In this document: one piece after another, positions 53,179-62,028 of the stretch
Layout: every line of letters begins with the position of its first letter
How positions within the stretch are numbered: the first letter of the stretch is position 1
Assembly (NCBI GenBank): GCA_046328525.1
Contig: JAXLWK010000005.1
Span: 248,001-312,000, forward strand
Direction of reading: 5' to 3'
DNA: 64,000 bases
Source of the DNA: JBDHWG01 sp046328525
GTDB taxonomy: Bacteria; Chloroflexota; Anaerolineae; Epilineales; JAHCIE01
Position numbers and translations under genes: made by a program
The notes under the pieces: model-generated
Seen by the model: only the letters and a program-made list of their open reading frames with translations
The model's database searches: none
Told to the model about the DNA's origin: nothing

Positions 53179-54240
53179 ATGTCTCTTTCTGTTGTCATTC
53201 TGGCAGCCGGAAAGGGGACGCGCATGCGTTCCCAGTTGCCGAAAGTCCTGCACAGGGTCGCCGGCCGCCCGATGCTCCAACACGTCCTGGACACCGCGCG
53301 CGTCCTGTCGCCGGCCGCCCTTGCCGTCGTCGTCGGCCAGGGCGACGATGTGCGCGCCGCTGTCACCGGCGCGGACGCCGGCGCCAACGGCGCGGCCGTC
53401 GCGGTGGACATTGTGGTGCAGGCGCAGCAGCTCGGCACCGGCCACGCCGTCGCGCAGGCGGAAGCCGCGCTGGCTGGCTGCGCCGACACCGTTCTGGTCC
53501 TCTACGGCGATACCCCCCTGCTGACCGACGCCACGCTGCGCCGCCTGGCCGACGCCCACGCCGCGTCGGGCGACGCCATCACCCTATTGACGACTCACAT
53601 CCACAACCCGGCCCTGCGGCCCAACGGGCGCGTTGTGCGCAACCCTGATGGCGCGATTGTCGGCGTCGTCGAGGTGGCGGAGGCGACACCGGAACAGCGC
53701 GAGATCGCCGAGTGCAACATGGGCATCTACGCCTTCCGCGACGCCTGGCTCTGGCCGGCGCTGAAAGAGGTGCGGCCCAGCGCGGTCAAGGGCGAGATCT
53801 ACCTGACGGCCCTCATCCACATGGCGATGGCCGAGGGGCTGGGCGTCGGCGCGGTCTCGACGCCGGACCACACCGAGACCCTCGGCGTGGACACGCGCGC
53901 CCTGCTCGCCGAGGCCGAGGCGGTCATGCAGCATCGCATCGCGCGCCACTGGCTCGACCACGGCGTCACCCTCGTGCAGCCCCACACCATCACCATTGAC
54001 GCCGGCGTGGACATCGGCCCGGACACCACGATCTACCCCAACACGTGCCTCCAGGGCCGCACGCGCATCGGCGCGGGCTGCGTCCTGGGACCGGGCGCGG
54101 TGGTGCGCGACGCGGCGCTAGGCGATGGCTGCCGCGTGGAGATGGCCGTCGTCGAGGGTGTCACCCTGCCGGCCGGAGCGGCGGTCGCGCCGTTCACGCA
54201 CCTGTCGCGCGGTAAGGCGGCTGCGCGGAAGGACATCTAA
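53179..54240 (+). CDS. Short GlmU-like nucleotidyltransferase
   Basis: 353 aa against about 456 for GlmU. The pyrophosphorylase domain is complete: LAAGKGTRMRSQLPKVLHRV, LYGDTPLL and AECNMGIYAF. The left-handed beta-helix (about residues 265-335, IGPDTTIYPNTCLQGRTRIG) is short, and the acetyltransferase catalytic His region of GlmU is missing. It likely makes UDP-GlcNAc from GlcNAc-1-phosphate but cannot acetylate glucosamine-1-phosphate. No clear ribosome site precedes the ATG. Confidence 0.82.
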   Translation: MSLSVVILAAGKGTRMRSQLPKVLHRVAGRPMLQHVLDTARVLSPAALAVVVGQGDDVRAAVTGADAGANGAAVAVDIVVQAQQLGTGHAVAQAEAALAGCADTVLVLYGDTPLLTDATLRRLADAHAASGDAITLLTTHIHNPALRPNGRVVRNPDGAIVGVVEVAEATPEQREIAECNMGIYAFRDAWLWPALKEVRPSAVKGEIYLTALIHMAMAEGLGVGAVSTPDHTETLGVDTRALLAEAEAVMQHRIARHWLDHGVTLVQPHTITIDAGVDIGPDTTIYPNTCLQGRTRIGAGCVLGPGAVVRDAALGDGCRVEMAVVEGVTLPAGAAVAPFTHLSRGKAAARKDI

Positions 54241-54278
54241 GTGAGTGCCGTGGGGGGCATTTTCAGGAGGAAAGGCTG

Positions 54279-55643
54279 TTGGACCCTAGTAGTAGTTATT
54301 GGATCGAGCTGATATTCTATGTGTTGTTCCTGGCCGTCGCCGCCCTGGCATCCAGCGGTGAGACGGCGGTCACTTCCCTCAATCGTATCCGCCTGCAAGC
54401 CTCGATAGATCGGGGCGATACCCGCGCCGAGGCCATCCGCGGCATCATGGGCGACCCGCGCCAATCCCTGGCGTCGCTGCTCGTGCTCAATACCCTCGCG
54501 CTCCTCGGCGGCGCAGTCACGGCCACGCTGCTCGCCTTCTCCCTCGCGTCGTTTGCCAACCCGTACATCGTGACCTTCGCCCTGCTGGCGCTGCTGCTCC
54601 TCGTGCAGTTCCTCTCCAAAGCCATCGCTCTGCGCGACCCCGACGCGACGGCCCTGCTCATCGCGCGGCCGCTGCGCATCCTGGCCGTCGTCTTCAGCCC
54701 CCTCGTGCGCTTCTTCGGCTTCCTGGCGACGGGCGCGACGAGCGAGAAATCGGTGGACATGCTGGCGCGCGAGGAGGAGCTGCGGCTGCTGGTGGACGTG
54801 GGCGAAGAGGAGGGCCTGATCGAGGAGCAAGAGCGCGACATGATCGCCGGCGTCTTCGACCTCGGCGACACCGTGGCACGCGAGGTGATGGTGCCGCGCA
54901 TTGACATCGTTGCCCTCGACGCCGAGACGCCGTTGCACGAGGCGCTGGACACCGTGATCGCCTGCGGCCACTCGCGCCTGCCGGTGTATGATGACAACAT
55001 TGACCAGATTGTCGGGGTGCTGTACGCCAAGGACCTCTTGCACGCTTTCCGCAGCATGCGCGGCGGCAGCCCGGAGCCGACCCTGCGCGCCACGCTGCGC
55101 CCGGCGTATTTCATCCCGGAGACGAAGCCGGTGGACGACCTGCTCGCCGAGCTGCGGCGCATCAAGGTTCACCTTGCCATCGTCGTGGACGAATACGGCG
55201 GCACGGCCGGCCTGGTGACCATCGAGGACCTGCTCGAAGAGATTGTCGGCGAGATCCAGGACGAGTACGACGTCGAGGAGCCGATGAGCCAGACGATCTC
55301 GGCCCAGGAGATTATCTACGATGCCCGCGCCAACCTGGACGACCTCAACGAGGAACTTGACCTGCGCCTGCCCACTGGCGAGAATGATACCCTGGGCGGC
55401 CTGATCTTCAGCCAGCTTGGGCGCGTGCCGGAGGTCGGGGATGAGGTGCTGGTGGACAACGTGCGGCTCACCGTGCTGAGCATGCACAGCCGACGCATCG
55501 GCAAGGTGCGAATCAAGAAGGAAGAGACCCGCCCGTCGGGCGGCGAGCACGACGACGGCCGCGCCGCCGCGTCCGAGGCGGCGGGCATGGATGGAGACGA
55601 CGACGCATGGCAGACGACACGCAAGATCAACGGGACGGCGTAG
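54279..55643 (+). CDS. CNNM/CorC-family transporter-like protein
   Basis: 454 aa. Four N-terminal TM helices form a DUF21 domain (WIELIFYVLFLAVAALAS, then LLVLNTLALLGGAVTATLL). A CBS pair follows (MVPRIDIVALDAETPLHEAL to DEYGGTAGLVTIEDLLEEIVGEI), then a CorC_HlyC domain (about 365-430). Relatives export Mg2+ or control its transport. AGGAGG lies 8 nt before a TTG at 54279, the only start with a good ribosome site, so a TTG start is called. The end overlaps the cdd gene by 37 bases. Confidence 0.9.
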   Translation: MDPSSSYWIELIFYVLFLAVAALASSGETAVTSLNRIRLQASIDRGDTRAEAIRGIMGDPRQSLASLLVLNTLALLGGAVTATLLAFSLASFANPYIVTFALLALLLLVQFLSKAIALRDPDATALLIARPLRILAVVFSPLVRFFGFLATGATSEKSVDMLAREEELRLLVDVGEEEGLIEEQERDMIAGVFDLGDTVAREVMVPRIDIVALDAETPLHEALDTVIACGHSRLPVYDDNIDQIVGVLYAKDLLHAFRSMRGGSPEPTLRATLRPAYFIPETKPVDDLLAELRRIKVHLAIVVDEYGGTAGLVTIEDLLEEIVGEIQDEYDVEEPMSQTISAQEIIYDARANLDDLNEELDLRLPTGENDTLGGLIFSQLGRVPEVGDEVLVDNVRLTVLSMHSRRIGKVRIKKEETRPSGGEHDDGRAAASEAAGMDGDDDAWQTTRKINGTA

Positions 55644-56044
55644 CCGAGCAGCTGATCCTGGCGGCGTGCGAGGCGCGCGAGCGGGCCTACGCCCCCTACT
55701 CGCGCTACCGCGTCGGCGCTGCGATCCTGACCGCCGACGGCGACGTTTTCACGGGCTGCAACATCGAGAACGCCGTCTACCCCCTGGCGACGTGCGCCGA
55801 GCGCACCGCCGCTGTGCACGCCGTGGCCGACGGGCAGCGCCGCTTCGCCGCCGTCGCCGTGGTCACCTCCGATGGTGGGTCGCCGTGCGGCGCGTGCCGC
55901 CAGATCCTGCGCGAGTTCGGCGGCCCCGGCCTCGTCGTCTACGTGGCGACGCCGAACGGCCGCTACCGCGTCTACACCCTCGCCCAACTCCTCCCCGACA
56001 GCTTCGGCCCGGAGAATCTCGCCGTCGGCTGCGACCCGGCTTAG
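55607..56044 (+). CDS. cdd: Cytidine deaminase
   Basis: 145 aa. Zinc site TCAERTAAVHA (Cys and catalytic Glu) and PCGACRQILREF (two Cys) define the tetrameric three-Cys type. The substrate loop SRYRVGAAILTADGDVFTGCNIEN is present. It deaminates cytidine and deoxycytidine in pyrimidine salvage. GGAGACG precedes the ATG, which lies inside the end of the CNNM gene. Confidence 0.96.
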   Translation: MADDTQDQRDGVAEQLILAACEARERAYAPYSRYRVGAAILTADGDVFTGCNIENAVYPLATCAERTAAVHAVADGQRRFAAVAVVTSDGGSPCGACRQILREFGGPGLVVYVATPNGRYRVYTLAQLLPDSFGPENLAVGCDPA

Positions 56045-56073
56045 CGGTCTTTCAATTAAGCGAGCTGCCTGTT

Positions 56074-56334
56074 ATGCGCGCCAGTACGTACGATTTGCAC
56101 GCGGCCATGAAGGACCTCATCGAAAACTTGAACCGTAGCGGCGAGGCGGCCTGGGCGGATGCTCTCGACGAAGCCATCGCGAAAGGTTCTACCTCGACTG
56201 AGATTATGACTCTCGTTCGCGGGCGGCTGCGGTTGTTGGGGGATACTGGTGTGCCGGAGCGCCTTCAGATGCGGGAACGGGTCGCCGAGGCTCTTCGATA
56301 TCTTGACTCCGTGCTTGGGCCTCCGAAGACATAG
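56074..56334 (+). CDS. Unknown 86-aa protein
   Basis: 86 aa, all helical in appearance: ASTYDLHAAMKDLIENLNRSGEAAWADALDEAIAKG, then RLRLLGDTGVPERLQMRERVAEALRYLDSVL. No family recognised. Base use is lower in GC than its neighbours. It follows cdd by 29 bases on the same strand. A small antitoxin- or immunity-like protein could look like this, but nothing supports that directly. Confidence 0.55.
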   Translation: MRASTYDLHAAMKDLIENLNRSGEAAWADALDEAIAKGSTSTEIMTLVRGRLRLLGDTGVPERLQMRERVAEALRYLDSVLGPPKT

Positions 56335-56477
56335 GCAGTCTACGTTCGGAGCGGGGCCAACGGCGCAAAGAGATGGGACCACGGAATACACGGAATGTGA
56401 GCCAAGAAGACCACTTATTTCTCCGTGTCCTCTGTGCCTCCGTGGCAATCTCCTCTTCGGTCTCTTGGCGCGGGGCG
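56335..56477. repeat. Degenerate CACGGAGG/GCGCAAAG repeat
   Basis: GGCGCAAAGAG, GACCACGGAATACACGG and its mirror CTCCGTGTCCTCTGTGCCTCC make an imperfect hairpin. Similar words occur near 49552 and 51720. Confidence 0.5.
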
Positions 56478-58016
56478 TTACTTGCCCGGTGGCGCGGTGT
56501 AGACGCGCAGGTGGGGACCGGCGAGGTCGAGGGGCGTTAGCGGCGCGTCGGACGCGAGCGCGGCGGCCGTGTCGTCGTCCAGCACCAGGAACAGCGGCGC
56601 TTCGCTGTTGATCAGGTGGTAGCGGATGGTGTCCGGGCGCACGAACTCGTGAGGGATCTCCAGCGTCGTCATGAGGGTGTCAATCGCCCGCGCCGGGTCG
56701 CCGCCGCCGCCCAACTTCGTCCCCCCCATGTTCTTGTCCACCACGACGAGCGCCCCCGGCGCGGCCTGGGTGCGCGCCGCCTCGGCGATGGCGAAGAACG
56801 GCGCGTTCGTCAGCCCGCGCGCCCCGCTGTCGCCGTAGAACGCGGCCAGCGCGCCCAGCGGCGCGACAATCATGGCGGCGGCGGCGAGCGCCACCACGAC
56901 CCGCCCGGCGGTGCGCCAGCGATTCCAGGCGTGGCCGAGGGCCAGGCCCATCGCCATGTACGCCAGGGGCAGGATGGGCGCGATGTAGCGCGTATCGTAG
57001 AGGGACTCGAACGAGTGGCTGATGGCGGCGATGACCACGGCCATCGAGAGGGCCGCCGCCGACAGGATGGCCGTCGCGCGGCGGAACGCCGCCCACGCCA
57101 GCGCCGCCACGGCCAGGACGATGTAGCCCGGCACGAGGGGCGTTAGCAGGAAGGGCGCGCTGCGGTCGTCCACCGGGACGTAGGAGCCGGCCATCATGCG
57201 GCCGAGCTGCGTCCACAGCTGCGCGAAGCGCGCCGCGTAATCGCCGAGGCCCTCCGCCAGGCCGTAGGCGTTCTTGGGGTTGCTGCCCTCCTCGACCGAG
57301 ACACCCCGCCGAACGACGTTCACCCAGATCATGTTGCTGTACGCCAGGAGGAACGCGCCCAGCGTGAGCCACAGCCAGCGCGTGCGCAGGAACGCCCGCC
57401 CCTGCCGCTGGAAGAGCGCCCAGAGGACGACGCCGGGCAGCAGGGCGACGGTCGAGGGGTGCGTCTGGAGCGCCAGCCCCCACACCACGCCCGCGCCGAC
57501 CAGCAGCCAGCCGCGACCGTCGAGGACGGCGGACAGGGTCAGGGCGATGGCGGCGGTGGTGAACAGCGGCGTCAAGCCGTTGGACCAGCCCAGGCGGCTG
57601 TTGACTGTGACCAGGGCGAACGAGGTGGCGGTCAGCAGACCGGCGGCGAGGGCGGCGACGGCAATGCCCGACGTCTCCTCCTTCTCGATGCGCCGCGCCA
57701 GGCCGAAGGCCACCCAGGCGACCAGGGCGGCGAGCAGGGCGCCGGCGACGGCCATCATGCCGCGCGGGATCCACGGGTTGACGCCGAAGACTTTGAACAG
57801 CAGGGCCATGCTGTAGGGGTAGACGATGCCGTTGTACGTGTCGTTGTGGGTGAGCGGAAACGCCTCGCCGCGCACGATGGGCAGCACCCAGTTGATGTCG
57901 CCGGTTTCGTCGGTGGTACGCGGAATCAGGTACAGGTTCGGCCAGCGCACGGCGAAGGCGAGCAGGCCGACGGCCAGCACAATGAGCAGGCGCTGAAAAG
58001 GGGAGGACAGACGCAT
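56478..58016 (-). CDS. GT39/PMT-like membrane glycosyltransferase
   Basis: 512 aa with about 11 hydrophobic helices. LYLIPRTTDETGDINWV holds the Asp-Glu pair in the first external loop, as in lipid-sugar-dependent PMT/ArnT enzymes. A soluble C-terminal part of about 110 residues follows. It should transfer sugars from polyprenyl phosphate on the outer face of the membrane. The ATG at 58016 gives the first TM helix a normal N-terminus. It faces the epimerase gene divergently. Confidence 0.8.
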   Translation of the reverse strand: MRLSSPFQRLLIVLAVGLLAFAVRWPNLYLIPRTTDETGDINWVLPIVRGEAFPLTHNDTYNGIVYPYSMALLFKVFGVNPWIPRGMMAVAGALLAALVAWVAFGLARRIEKEETSGIAVAALAAGLLTATSFALVTVNSRLGWSNGLTPLFTTAAIALTLSAVLDGRGWLLVGAGVVWGLALQTHPSTVALLPGVVLWALFQRQGRAFLRTRWLWLTLGAFLLAYSNMIWVNVVRRGVSVEEGSNPKNAYGLAEGLGDYAARFAQLWTQLGRMMAGSYVPVDDRSAPFLLTPLVPGYIVLAVAALAWAAFRRATAILSAAALSMAVVIAAISHSFESLYDTRYIAPILPLAYMAMGLALGHAWNRWRTAGRVVVALAAAAMIVAPLGALAAFYGDSGARGLTNAPFFAIAEAARTQAAPGALVVVDKNMGGTKLGGGGDPARAIDTLMTTLEIPHEFVRPDTIRYHLINSEAPLFLVLDDDTAAALASDAPLTPLDLAGPHLRVYTAPPGK

Positions 58017-58080
58017 AACGGGCTTATGATAGGCGCAAAGTGGGCTGGCGACAAACCGGCGCAGGCCGCCCGCCAATTCT

Positions 58081-58110
58081 TTGCCCTGGCCCGGCGTCTA
58101 TGGTACACTA
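58081..58110 (+). promoter_or_regulatory. Promoter for a probable leaderless epimerase mRNA
   Basis: TTGCCC (58081-58086), 18 nt, TACACT (58105-58110). Transcription would start about 7 bases later, at the ATG at 58117 itself. Confidence 0.5.
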
Positions 58111-58116
58111 TGGGGT

Positions 58117-59109
58117 ATGCCTTACACAGATAGCTTCGTCGGCCGCAACGTCCTCGTCACCGGCGGCCTGGGATTCATCGGCAGCAACCTCGCGCACCGC
58201 CTGGTCAACCTGGGCGCGAACGTGCTGCTTGTCGATTCCCTCATCCCCGACTATGGCGGCAACCTGTTCAACGTCGCCGACATCAAGGACCGCCTGCGCA
58301 TCAACATCGCCGACGTGCGCGACGAGCACGGCATGCGCTACCTGGTGCAGGACCAGGACTACCTGTTCAACCTGGCGGGCCAACTCAGCCACATTGACAG
58401 CATGCGCGACCCGTACACCGACCTGGACATCAATTGCCGCAGCCAGCTCTCCATCCTGGAAGCGTGCCGCAAGGGCAACCCCAAGATCAAGATCGTCTAC
58501 GCCTCGACGCGCCAGCTCTACGGCCGCCCGGCCTACCTGCCGCTGGACGAGGAGCACCTGGTCAACCCGGTGGACGTGAACGGCATCAACAAGTGGGCCG
58601 GCGAGCACTACCACATCCTCTACAACAACGTCTACGGCATCCGCGCCACGGCGCTGCGCATGACCAACACCTACGGCCCGCGCATGCTTGTCAAGCACAG
58701 CCGGCAGACGGTGCTGGGCTGGTTCGTCCGCCTGGCCGTCACCGACCAGGAGATCGAGATCTGGGGCGACGGGATGCAACTCCGCGACTATAACTATGTA
58801 GACGACGCCGTCGAGGCGCTGCTCCTGGCCGCCCACTACGAGTGCGCCAACGGGCGCGTCTACAACCTCGGCGCGCCGACGCCCGTCAGCCATCTGGAGC
58901 TTGTCGAGACGCTGGTGAGTGTCGCCGGGTCGGGCCGCTTCCGCCTCAAGCCCTTCCCGCCGGAGCGCGCCAAGATTGACGTGGGCGACATCTACAGCTC
59001 GTACAAGCGCATCCACACTGAGCTGGGCTGGGAGCCGAAGGTGGACATGCGCGAGGGGCTGACGCGCACGGTCGAGTTCTACAAACAATACGGACCGCAC
59101 TACTGGTAA
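58117..59109 (+). CDS. NAD-dependent nucleotide-sugar epimerase-like protein
   Basis: 330 aa. Extended SDR: VLVTGGLGFIGSNLAHRLV (GxxGxxG), FNLAGQLSHIDSM and IVYASTRQLYG with the Ser/Thr site. In the YxxxK place the protein reads VNGINKWAGEHY, with Asn where the Tyr is expected. It is related to UDP-glucose 4-epimerases and CDP-sugar epimerases. It leads the cluster with a methyltransferase and three glycosyltransferases, so it probably supplies a sugar for surface glycans. The ribosome site is poor, consistent with a leaderless start. Confidence 0.82.
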   Translation: MPYTDSFVGRNVLVTGGLGFIGSNLAHRLVNLGANVLLVDSLIPDYGGNLFNVADIKDRLRINIADVRDEHGMRYLVQDQDYLFNLAGQLSHIDSMRDPYTDLDINCRSQLSILEACRKGNPKIKIVYASTRQLYGRPAYLPLDEEHLVNPVDVNGINKWAGEHYHILYNNVYGIRATALRMTNTYGPRMLVKHSRQTVLGWFVRLAVTDQEIEIWGDGMQLRDYNYVDDAVEALLLAAHYECANGRVYNLGAPTPVSHLELVETLVSVAGSGRFRLKPFPPERAKIDVGDIYSSYKRIHTELGWEPKVDMREGLTRTVEFYKQYGPHYW

Positions 59110-59112
59110 GCC

Positions 59113-59850
59113 ATGAACCTCGACGAATACGCCCGCATGTACGTGTCGGAGGATACCCATTGGTGGTACGTGGGTATGCGCGACATCACCGCCAGCATCC
59201 TGAACGGCCACCTGAGCGCCCCGCGCATCCTCGACGTCGGCTGCGGCACTGGTGGCCTGCTCAACCGCCTGCAGGAGAATGGCTGGGCGGTCGGCGTAGA
59301 CCTGGCCGACGTGGCGCTCCAGTTCGCCCGGCAGCGCGGCCTGCGCAACCTGGCCGACGCCTCGATTGAGGCGCTGCCGTTCAAGAGCGAGAGCTTCGAC
59401 ATGCTGACGTGCATGGACGTGCTCTACCACCTTCAGGTGCAGGAGGATGTGGCCGCCCTGCGCGAGTGCTACCGCGTCCTGCGCCCTGGCGGCTGGTTCC
59501 TCGTCAAAGTGCCGGCGTTCGAGGCGCTGCGCGGCGAGCACGACCGCACCGTCCACACCCGCCACCGCTACACGGTCGAGGAGTTGCGCGGCAAGTGCGA
59601 GGCGGCGGGCTTCCGCGTCGAGCGCGCCACCTACGCCAACACCTTCCTGCTGCCCGTCGCCGCTGCCAAGCGCATCCTCGAACCCCTCATCCCCCTGGCC
59701 CCGACCGGCTCGTCCGATGTCGCCATGGGGCCGCCCTGGCTGAACAGCATCCTCACGCAGGTCCTCCGCACCGAGGCGCGGCTGGTCAGGCACGTAGACC
59801 TCCCCGTCGGGCTGACCGCCGTCGCCCTGGCCCAGCGCCCCCCCGTGTAA
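59113..59850 (+). CDS. Class I SAM-dependent methyltransferase
   Basis: 245 aa. ILDVGCGTGGLLNRL (motif I), VGVDLADVALQFARQRG and FDMLTCMDVLYHLQVQEDVAALRECYRVLRPGGWFLVKVP are typical for methyltransferase-11 family enzymes. The acceptor is unknown; a sugar or lipid is likely in this context. The ATG lies 3 bases after the epimerase stop codon, so the genes are coupled. The C-terminal 50 residues contain a hydrophobic stretch. Confidence 0.9.
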   Translation: MNLDEYARMYVSEDTHWWYVGMRDITASILNGHLSAPRILDVGCGTGGLLNRLQENGWAVGVDLADVALQFARQRGLRNLADASIEALPFKSESFDMLTCMDVLYHLQVQEDVAALRECYRVLRPGGWFLVKVPAFEALRGEHDRTVHTRHRYTVEELRGKCEAAGFRVERATYANTFLLPVAAAKRILEPLIPLAPTGSSDVAMGPPWLNSILTQVLRTEARLVRHVDLPVGLTAVALAQRPPV

Positions 59851-59853
59851 GCC

Positions 59854-62028
59854 ATGGCCGAGCGGCCTCTACGAATCGCGGACCCCCCCATCGCGCCGGC
59901 CGAGCCTCTCGCGCCGGCCGACACGGGCGCGCGCCTCAAGCGCCTCGGCAGGGCCGCGCTCGCCCTGCTCGTCATCCTCGCCGTCGCCGCCGTCCTTCGC
60001 CTGCCCGCCCTCGACCGCGTCCCGCCCGGCTTCCAGTTCGACGAAGCGTACAACGCCATTGACGCCTGGCGCGTCGTCGGGGGCGCGCGCGACATCTTCT
60101 TCCCGGCCAACGGCGGGCGCGAACCGCTGCTGAGCTACTGGCAGGCGCTGTTCCTGGCTGCCTGGGGGCCGAACGTCGCCGCCCTGCGCCTGGCGTCGGC
60201 GGTTGTCGGCCTACTCACCCTCGTCGTCGTGGCCGCCGCCTTCGCCCGCATCTTCGGCGCGCGCCGCGACGCCCTGCGCCTCGGCGTCCTGTCCGCCGGC
60301 GCGATGGCCGTCACGTATTGGGGCGTCCACTTCAGCCGCTACTCCATCCGCGCCATCCTCGTGCCCCTGGCGATGGCCCTCGTGTTCTGGCTCTACTTCG
60401 AGGGGACGGGCAAGCAGGCCCCCCGCGCCCTGCCCCTGCTCGGCGCGGGCGTCGCCCTGGCCGCCAGCATCTATGCCCACCCCACCGGCCGCCTGCTCCC
60501 CTTCGCCCTGGCCGCGTACACCGCGTGGCTGATGTGGGCCAACCGCCGCTGCTGGGTCGGCTACGTGCTCAGCCTCGGCATCGTCGGCGTCGTCAGCTTC
60601 ATCCTGTTCCTGCCTCTCGGCCTGTTTTTCCTGGACCACCGCTTCCTGTTCTTCGGCCACCCCAGCGACGTGGCCGTCGTCGGGGCGGCGGGCGAGAGCG
60701 CGCCGACGGGGCCGCTCGGCCAGGCGCTCGCCGTGCTGGGCATGTTCTTCATTCGCGGCGACAACTCCCAGTTCCACAACCTGCCCGGCCGCCCGGCCTT
60801 CGACCCGCTCATGGCCGTGTTCTTCGTCCTCGGCGTCGTGATGTTGGCCTGGGCCGGGACGCGGGCGCGGGGCTTGAGCCGCGGCCCGTATGTGCTGGTC
60901 TTGCTGTGGGCGGTCGTCGCCCTGCTGCCGACGCTCTTGAGCGACGGCGCGCCCAACTTCTCCCGCGCCATCGGTGTGCTGCCGGTGCTGGCCCTCGCCG
61001 TCGCCGCCGGCCTGAGCGCCGCGATGGATTGGATTGTTCGGCCCCCCACTATCCCCCCCTCGCTTCGCTCGCTCCCCCCTTCCTCCCCCGACGGGTGGGG
61101 GAGGAAGGGGGGTAGGGGGGATGGAGGAGGGGCTGCCCGCGTCGCCGCGTATGCCCTGCCTATCGTCGTCCTCGCCGTCTCCGGCGTCTGGACGGCGCAG
61201 GACTACTTCGTCGTCTGGGCGAGCCAGCCCTCCCTCTACTACGCCTACGACATAGACAAGGAAGACGTGGCGCGGCAGATTCGCGCCTGGCAGCAGGACA
61301 CCGACCACGTCTACCTCGCCCCGCTGTGGGCGGGCCAGTCCACCATCGCGTTCCTGACGCGGGACAACCCGCCGACCGGCATCGAGTTCGAGCGCGGCGC
61401 TGTCATCCCGGCCGCCGACGGCAAGGACGCCGTCTACGCCTACGCGCCCGACCAGGAGCGCCGCTACCGCCGCCTGACGACGTGGCTCAACGACGCCGCC
61501 GACAAGTCCACGGTCAATGGGCAGCCGGGCCAGCCGCTGCTGACCGTGGTGCGCCTGCCGAGCGCGGCCCGCCCGATTATCGGACCCGGCGGCGTGACGT
61601 GGGGCGCGGTGCGCCCGACGACGCTGCTCAACGCGACGTGGCGCGACGGCCCGCAGATCCTCGGCTACGCCTACGACACGGCGACACACCCTGGCGACAC
61701 CATCCGCATGCCCATATTCTGGCGCGCGCCTGCACCGATGGACACGGACCTGACGCTGTTCGCGCACCTGGTAGACGCCGGCGGCAAAACCGTTCTACAG
61801 GACGACCACACGCCCCTGAACACGTCGTACCCCACGTCGCGCTGGGGGCCGAACGAGGTGGTCATTGACCTGGCGCAGTTCTCCCTGCCGGAGGGCCTGC
61901 CCCTGGGCGAGTACAGGCTCCAGGTGGGCTGGTACGACCTGACGACCGGCGAGCGGCGGATGCTGGCCGACGGCAGTGGCAACGAGTTCACCGCTGCCAC
62001 GTTCACGGTGGGGGCGAAGCCGAAATGA
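59854..62028 (+). CDS. GT39/PMT-like membrane glycosyltransferase with beta-sandwich tail
   Basis: 724 aa. About 12 TM helices (residues 30-470). GFQFDEAYNAIDAWRV has the Asp-Glu of lipid-sugar transferases and NGGREPLLSYWQ is conserved in relatives. A soluble tail (about 480-724) includes a beta-sandwich (HPGDTIRMPIFWRAPAPMDTDLTLFAHLVD) that recurs in the next gene. An in-frame palindromic repeat (61044-61125) adds a Pro- and Gly-rich stretch of about 30 residues before the last helix. It overlaps the next gene by 4 bases. Confidence 0.85.
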   Translation: MAERPLRIADPPIAPAEPLAPADTGARLKRLGRAALALLVILAVAAVLRLPALDRVPPGFQFDEAYNAIDAWRVVGGARDIFFPANGGREPLLSYWQALFLAAWGPNVAALRLASAVVGLLTLVVVAAAFARIFGARRDALRLGVLSAGAMAVTYWGVHFSRYSIRAILVPLAMALVFWLYFEGTGKQAPRALPLLGAGVALAASIYAHPTGRLLPFALAAYTAWLMWANRRCWVGYVLSLGIVGVVSFILFLPLGLFFLDHRFLFFGHPSDVAVVGAAGESAPTGPLGQALAVLGMFFIRGDNSQFHNLPGRPAFDPLMAVFFVLGVVMLAWAGTRARGLSRGPYVLVLLWAVVALLPTLLSDGAPNFSRAIGVLPVLALAVAAGLSAAMDWIVRPPTIPPSLRSLPPSSPDGWGRKGGRGDGGGAARVAAYALPIVVLAVSGVWTAQDYFVVWASQPSLYYAYDIDKEDVARQIRAWQQDTDHVYLAPLWAGQSTIAFLTRDNPPTGIEFERGAVIPAADGKDAVYAYAPDQERRYRRLTTWLNDAADKSTVNGQPGQPLLTVVRLPSAARPIIGPGGVTWGAVRPTTLLNATWRDGPQILGYAYDTATHPGDTIRMPIFWRAPAPMDTDLTLFAHLVDAGGKTVLQDDHTPLNTSYPTSRWGPNEVVIDLAQFSLPEGLPLGEYRLQVGWYDLTTGERRMLADGSGNEFTAATFTVGAKPK
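61074..61112. repeat. In-frame C/G palindromic repeat inside a coding sequence
   Basis: CCCCCCTTCCTCCCCC and GGGGGAGGAAGGGGGG pair perfectly over 16 bp with a 7-nt loop; further C-rich and G-rich arms extend it from about 61040 to 61130. It resembles intergenic repeats rather than coding DNA. Confidence 0.8.
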
